From Rhodococcus sp. IITR03 (GTDB taxonomy: Bacteria > Actinomycetota > Actinomycetes > Mycobacteriales > Mycobacteriaceae): a stretch of DNA of 11,509 nucleotides. Both the position numbers and the translations under genes were made by a program. The notes beneath the pieces were generated by a model. The model made no database searches, had not been told where the DNA came from, and saw only the letters and a program-made list of their open reading frames with translations. Of the stretch, positions 7,540 through 11,509 are shown piece after piece (within the stretch, counting starts at the first letter, position 1; the number at the start of each line of letters is the position of its first letter). The stretch spans positions 1,379,404 through 1,390,912 of the forward strand of contig LATQ01000001.1 in assembly GCA_001017865.1 (NCBI GenBank), in the 5' to 3' direction.

Positions 7540-10500
7540 TTACTCGAGCAGGACCGGGACCCCGTCACGGATGCGGCCCGGCGACCACAGGCCGGAGCGG
7601 GTCGTCACGTCGGTGGTGACCTCCGCTGGGGAGGCATCCGGGTCGATCGGACGGTACTGCTCGAGCGATCCCCAGTCGCGATCCCAGTCGTGGTTCAGAT
7701 AGGTGGGGACGGCCTCGGCGTTCAGCAGAAGCGGGATCCAGCCGAGCGGTCCGCCGCCGATGTCGTCCTGCCAGCCGTTCGTCGCGTCGGCCCCGACACG
7801 GTCCGGCAGGATGCGGTACTCGGGGACCTCGGCGACACCGTTGCGGTGCCCGAAGGGTCGCTGGCACGGGAAGGCGAGACCCACCGACCAGTCGATGAGG
7901 ACCGGGGCGTCGGATCCGACGACCTCCTGCAGGGTCTGCATGCGCGGCATCCGCGGCGGCGTGACCGCGACCCACTGGTCGGGGGAGAGGGTCATGTCGT
8001 CGACGACGATCCGCACGGCGTCGGCGTCGGCCGGGATCGCGTCGCTCGGCACGCGCAGGTTGCGCCAGGACGGCGACGGGCCGATGTCGATCGGGGGCGA
8101 GCGTCGCCAGCGGCGTCACGTCGTCCCCGGACGACGAACCGAACTCCAGCAGCACGTCCTGACCCGGGGTGATGACACCGTCCGGGTCGACATAGCGGAC
8201 GCGTCCCGCCGCGGTCACGACCAGCAGCGGCGTCTCGTCGGTGCGCTCCGGCAGCGCGTACCAGCCGGATTCGAGCTCGGCCGACTGCTGCACGCCCGAG
8301 CGGTAGCTACCGAGGACGGGCGTGGTCTGCGGGTCGAGGCCGAAGGGCAGCTTCACGGTGCTGCCGTTGATGCCCTCGTCGCTGGTGCGACGCCCTCGGT
8401 GCCGGCGCTGGTGGAGGTGGTGGTGCCGCCTTCCTCACTGTCGACGGTGTTGGCGCCACCGGTCGTGGTGGTCTCCGCGTCGGCGGTGAGGTCGAGGCCA
8501 CGCCGTTCGGGGTGAAACCGACGGCTGTGCCCGCACCCAGGGCCTCGCCCGCATCACCGTCGAGAGGCTGCAGCATCGTCGCGTTCGGGTCGGACTCGAC
8601 GAGCACCTCGTTGGCGAGTCCGCAGGAGTTGCCCCTGAGGCCGCCGCGTTCGACTTGGCGATCGAATAGGCCGGGTACTGCGAGACCGCGCCCTTGAGCA
8701 GCGACAGCACCTCGAACAGCACCACCGCCGCCGCGACCAGCGTCAGCGGCGCCGACGCCAGAGCCCGCACCCTGCCGTTGCGGTCGGGCCGCGGCGTCGT
8801 GAACGGCTCGCGCAGGTGGAACCACGCGGCGAGGAGCAGGGCGAGCACCGTCAGACCCAGCAGTGCCGTGGAGAAGGCGTAACCGGAGATCGACGGCGGC
8901 TTGTCCCACCACGGGATGCCGTAGCTCGAGACGTACCACCAGCCGTTCGAACCCGTGAAGGCCATCGCCAGGACGAACAACACCCCGGCGGTGAACAGCG
9001 CCCGGTTGCGGGCCGATCGGATGCCCACCGAGCCCACCCCGATCGCGGCGAGCGCAGCCACCGACGCGGCCAGGCCCGCGTACACACCGAAGTGGTGCGT
9101 CCACTTCGTCGGCGTGAGCATCATGAGCAGCAACGACGCGAAGACGATGCCGAGGATGCGGCGCGACGGTCCGATCGCGGTGCCCGGGATGCGGCCCTTG
9201 CGCAGGATCAGCATGACGCACACGACCAGGCACAACAGCATCACGAACACGCCGAACCGGCGAGCCAGCGAACCGTCGGGGGAGACGGTGAGCAGCGCGT
9301 CCCAGCGCAGCCGCTCGTCGAACCACGGCACGTTCGGGCCCACGGCCGAACGCACGCGGGTCGCTTCGAGGACCGACGCGAGGGTCTGGTCGGCGAAGAC
9401 CGCGATGAGCACGACGGTGCCCGACGCGAGCGAGGATCGGCGCGAGGGGCGCGACGACACCGACGAGATGCCCGACGCGCGACCAGCACCTTCACCAGCG
9501 GGCGCATCCCCGCGACGAGCGCGGCCACCGCGATCAGACCGGTCGGGCCGGCGGCGAGCGAGAAGGCCGCGATGAGGACCGCGATCGCGGCCGGCAACAT
9601 GCGGCCGGTCGCGATGGCGCGTTCGATCGAACACCAGTCAGCAGTGCACCGACCGCGATGATCGGCTCGGGGCGCAGACCGTTGTTGTAGGGGAGCCAGA
9701 ACGCGAGGAAGACCAGCCCGGCCGTCCACAGCGACACCCGGCTGTGCCGGACGGCGACACCGAGCCGGGGGATGACCTCACGGCTGATGACCATCCAGCA
9801 CAGGATCGCCGCGATCAGCGTGGGTACGCGCATCCACACGCTCGCCGTCGACACCTGCGCGAACACGACGAGCACGTCGTAGAACCAGCCGAACGGCGCC
9901 TCGGGCACACCGAACCAGCGGAAGTAGTTCGCCATGTATCCGGCGTCGCCGGACACTCGCGCCATATTGAGGATGTAGCCGTCGTCCGAGGTGTTCGCGC
10001 CGAGGACGTGCCAGAGCAGCAGAGTGGCCACGACGATCGCGTCCACAAGGGTGAACCGCCACCAGCGGGCCGGCAGGAACCGGCGCGCGCGGCGCCCGTC
10101 GATCCCGTCCAGGCGATGCAGGGCGACGAGGGAGACCAGCGTCGCGAGCGCGCACACGATCATCGCGAGGAGCTTGAGCACCGTGGGGGTCGAGGTGAAC
10201 CGCGAGTCGAGCTCGGCGCGCACCGACAACCGTTCCGTGGAGTCGTCACCGCCGGGTTCGAAGGCGCCCGCGGGGCCGGTGAGGTCGCTGAAGACACCGA
10301 CCATCTGCGGTCGCTCGTCGCCTTCGAGCTCGATCGCGACCGGCGGGTCGGAGCCCACGATCTCGGCGGCGGTGCGTTCGGAGTTCGATGCGACGGTCAC
10401 CGCCGTGCACGGTTCGTCGAGCGGCGCCGAGACGAGCACCGAGTTGCGCAGGACGGCCTCGACGGTGCCGGGGGCGCCGTCCTCACCGGGTACCGCGCGG

Positions 10501-10837
10501 ATCACCAGGCCCTCCGCCGTGGCGTCGGGGGAGCCGGACGGGATGTCGAGACGAGCGTGCCGCCGTCGGAACCGAGCTGCGCTGCTGCGGCGCACGGCAC
10601 GCTGGCCCGCAGCGTGAGCGGGGCGTAGGTGACGAGCGGCGCCTCGACACTGTCGATGCTGCCGTTCTGCGGCCATTGCAGTTCGCCGGTCTCCTGCCGG
10701 ACCGGCAGGAACGGAAGGGTCAGAGCCAGCACGAACCCGAGCAGTCCCGACACGATCGCGACGATCCGCGCTGTGCGGACGCGCGATGTCGGGTCGGACG
10801 AATCGGTTTTCCCGGGCGAAGCGGTATCGGCTGGCAC
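7540..10837 (-). CDS. embC: EmbC-like arabinosyltransferase (GT-C family), frame-disrupted
   Basis: First gene of the emb pair, with the same role class as its neighbour: polymerising arabinose from decaprenyl-phosphoryl-arabinose for arabinogalactan or lipoarabinomannan. Corrected length is about 1,099 residues. Features: membrane helix IVAIVSGLLGFVLALTLPFLP, N-terminal extracytoplasmic domain, GANTSDDGYILNMAR with the catalytic Asp pair at 9981-9986 (about residues 285-286), helices, TPTKWTHHFGV, a Thr-rich linker, and a C-terminal carbohydrate-binding domain ending RSGLWSPGRIRDGVPVLLE. The stretches WFDERLRWDALLTVSPDGS, RKGRIPGTAIGPSRR and FPCQRPFGH match EmbC best. Frame changes: 8093-8097 (one extra G), 8383-8387, 8492-8495, 8637-8642 (CCC to CC), 9425-9433, 9466-9472, 9635-9637 and 10543-10548; the net correction makes the length divide by three. 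The start is GTG 10837, 8 nt after a TAGCAT hexamer. EmbC versus EmbA assignment rests on remembered family sequences, so specificity is less sure than family. Confidence 0.9.
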
Positions 10838-10851
10838 AAGCGTCGATGCTA
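10838..10851 (-). promoter_or_regulatory. Leaderless promoter (-10 TAGCAT) of the emb genes
   Basis: On the - strand TAGCAT (10851 to 10846), then CGACGCTT (8 nt), then GTG at 10837. No Shine-Dalgarno sequence lies in those 8 nt, which agrees with a transcript beginning at the start codon. Confidence 0.6.
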
Positions 10852-10863
10852 GGCGAGTCCCGT

Positions 10864-10880
10864 CACGGTCCGGGCTCGTG
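10864..10880. promoter_or_regulatory. Imperfect 17-bp palindrome, possible operator
   Basis: CACGGTCCGGGCTCGTG pairs at 6 of 8 positions around a central G. Its centre is about 35 nt upstream of the emb start, where a repressor or activator could act on the emb promoter. In GC-rich DNA such imperfect palindromes arise by chance, so this is only a candidate. Confidence 0.2.
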
Positions 10881-10953
10881 CCGCTCCGCTCGCACTACTC
10901 GTGGGTACTCCGCGGTTCTGTCCGACCACGTCCGGAGCCGTACCTCCCGCCAC

Positions 10954-10967
10954 TAGCATCGCTGTCT
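10954..10967 (+). promoter_or_regulatory. Leaderless promoter (-10 TAGCAT) of the FAD-linked oxidase
   Basis: TAGCAT (10954-10959), then CGCTGTCT (8 nt), then ATG at 10968. The hexamer, the following CG and the spacing are the same as on the emb side, facing the other way. It decides for ATG 10968 over the upstream in-frame GTG at 10901, which would give an N-terminus without family-like sequence. Confidence 0.6.
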
Positions 10968-11509
10968 ATGAAGACCTCCACCCCGATCGGCGCGCTCTGC
11001 GCGCGGCGGGCATCGGGGAGGTCTGCGACGACTCGACCACGCGCGCGCTGTACTCGTCCGACGCCTCTCTCTATCGCGTCCCACCACAGGCCGTGGTGCG
11101 CGCCCGATCGATCGACGACATCGCCACGACCCTCGACGTGTGCCGGCGCGAGGGTGTCCCCCTCACCTCCCGCGGCACCGGCACCTCCCTCGCGGCAACG
11201 CCGTCGGACCCGGCGTCGTCATCGACTTCTCGCGTCACCTGAACCGGGTGCTCTCCGTCGACCCGGAGACCCGGACTGCGCGGGTGCAACCGGGGGTCGT
11301 GCAGGTCGAGCTCCAGCGCGCCGCGGCACCGCACGGTCTGCGCTTCGGCCCCGATCCGTCCACCCACAACCGATGCACGATCGGCGGGATGATCGGCAAC
11401 AACGCGTGCGGGGCGCGGGCGCTCGGCTACGGCCGCACGTCCGACAACGTCGTCGCGCTCGAGGTGCTCACCGGCACCGGCCACCGGTCTGCTCGCTGCC
11501 CGGCGCGGA
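10968..11509 (+). CDS. FAD-linked oxidase (glycolate oxidase / D-lactate dehydrogenase type), 3' partial, frame-disrupted
   Basis: The N-terminal FAD-binding (PCMH-type) domain of a flavoprotein that oxidises a 2-hydroxy acid. Some relatives carry a C-terminal iron-sulphur region, but that part lies outside the window. Visible after frame correction: MKTSTPIGAL, LYSSDASLYRVPPQAVV, RGTGTSLAGNAVGPGVV (FAD pyrophosphate-binding loop), SRHLNRVLSVDPETRTARVQ, FGPDPSTHNRCTIGGMIGNN and YGRTSDNV. Frame changes: about 10999 (CTCCTG to CTCTG), about 11193 (GCGGGC lost a G) and possibly about 11490. Substrate cannot be told from this part. It is transcribed away from the emb genes and has no obvious role in arabinan synthesis; in M. 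tuberculosis the gene next to embC is the arabinosyltransferase aftA instead. Confidence 0.85.
   Translation, partial: MKTSTPIGALCARRASGRSATTRPRARCTRPTPLSIASHHRPWCAPDRSTTSPRPSTCAGARVSPSPPAAPAPPSRQRRRTRRRHRLLASPEPGALRRPGDPDCAGATGGRAGRAPARRGTARSALRPRSVHPQPMHDRRDDRQQRVRGAGARLRPHVRQRRRARGAHRHRPPVCSLPGA

Noticed and set aside
4194..10837. The emb genes as pseudogenes
   Set aside because: Each break is restored by a one- or two-base correction mostly in short G/C runs, key residues are intact, and both corrected lengths are close to 1,100 residues. Decay would also leave stops and substitutions.
10901..10967. GTG 10901 as the start of the oxidase
   Set aside because: The added residues (GTPRFCPTTSG...) do not look like the family, and the TAGCAT promoter element would lie inside the gene. 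ATG 10968 gives a family-like N-terminus after one missing base.
1..11509. CRISPR arrays, tRNA or rRNA genes, insertion sequences, prophage or anti-phage genes
   Set aside because: None was seen by eye. There are no spaced direct repeats, no transposase-like frames, and all space is filled by envelope genes, a regulator and an oxidase.

Overview
This window comes from a GC-rich, mycolic-acid-producing actinobacterium. A Rhodococcus or close Nocardiaceae relative fits best, inferred from gene content, protein style and gene order; the genus cannot be proved from the sequence alone. It holds cell-envelope genes: the end of the mycolate condensase pks13, its partner carboxyltransferase accD4, and two tandem Emb-family arabinosyltransferases that build the arabinan to which mycolates are attached.

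Layout. (1) 1-1824, + strand: the C-terminal third of Pks13 (carrier domain, linker, thioesterase). (2) 1833-3373, +: accD4, 8 nt after the inferred pks13 stop. (3) 3394-3433: a 17-bp stem-loop in the convergent junction between accD4 and a TetR-family regulator. (4) 3410-4047, -: the TetR-type regulator. (5) 4194-7495, -: an EmbB-like arabinosyltransferase. (6) 7540-10837, -: an EmbC-like arabinosyltransferase, upstream of the EmbB-like gene. (7) 10838-10967: a divergent promoter region. (8) 10968-11509, +: the start of an FAD-linked oxidase, cut by the window edge.

How the genes work together. AccD4 supplies carboxylated long-chain acyl-CoA. Pks13 condenses it with a meromycoloyl chain and its thioesterase releases or transfers the product. 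The Emb proteins polymerise arabinose from decaprenyl-phosphoryl-arabinose outside the membrane, making the arabinan acceptor for mycolates. The neighbourhood resembles the Mycobacterium tuberculosis embCAB...accD4-pks13 region in compact form: no embA between the two emb genes, no aftA directly upstream, and one TetR gene where M. tuberculosis has three other genes.

Sequence quality matters here. Every gene is broken by frame changes, about 20 in 11.5 kb. Most are explained by one missing G or C in a run of two or three, and reading across them restores full-length, well-conserved proteins. I treat them as uncorrected sequencing errors, not pseudogenes, and give whole-gene spans.

The best non-obvious signal is regulatory. 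Four start codons are preceded by a TANNNT hexamer at a fixed 6-8 nt distance, the pattern expected for leaderless transcripts. Two of them are mirror images across the emb/oxidase divergent region. I found no clearly new biological system.
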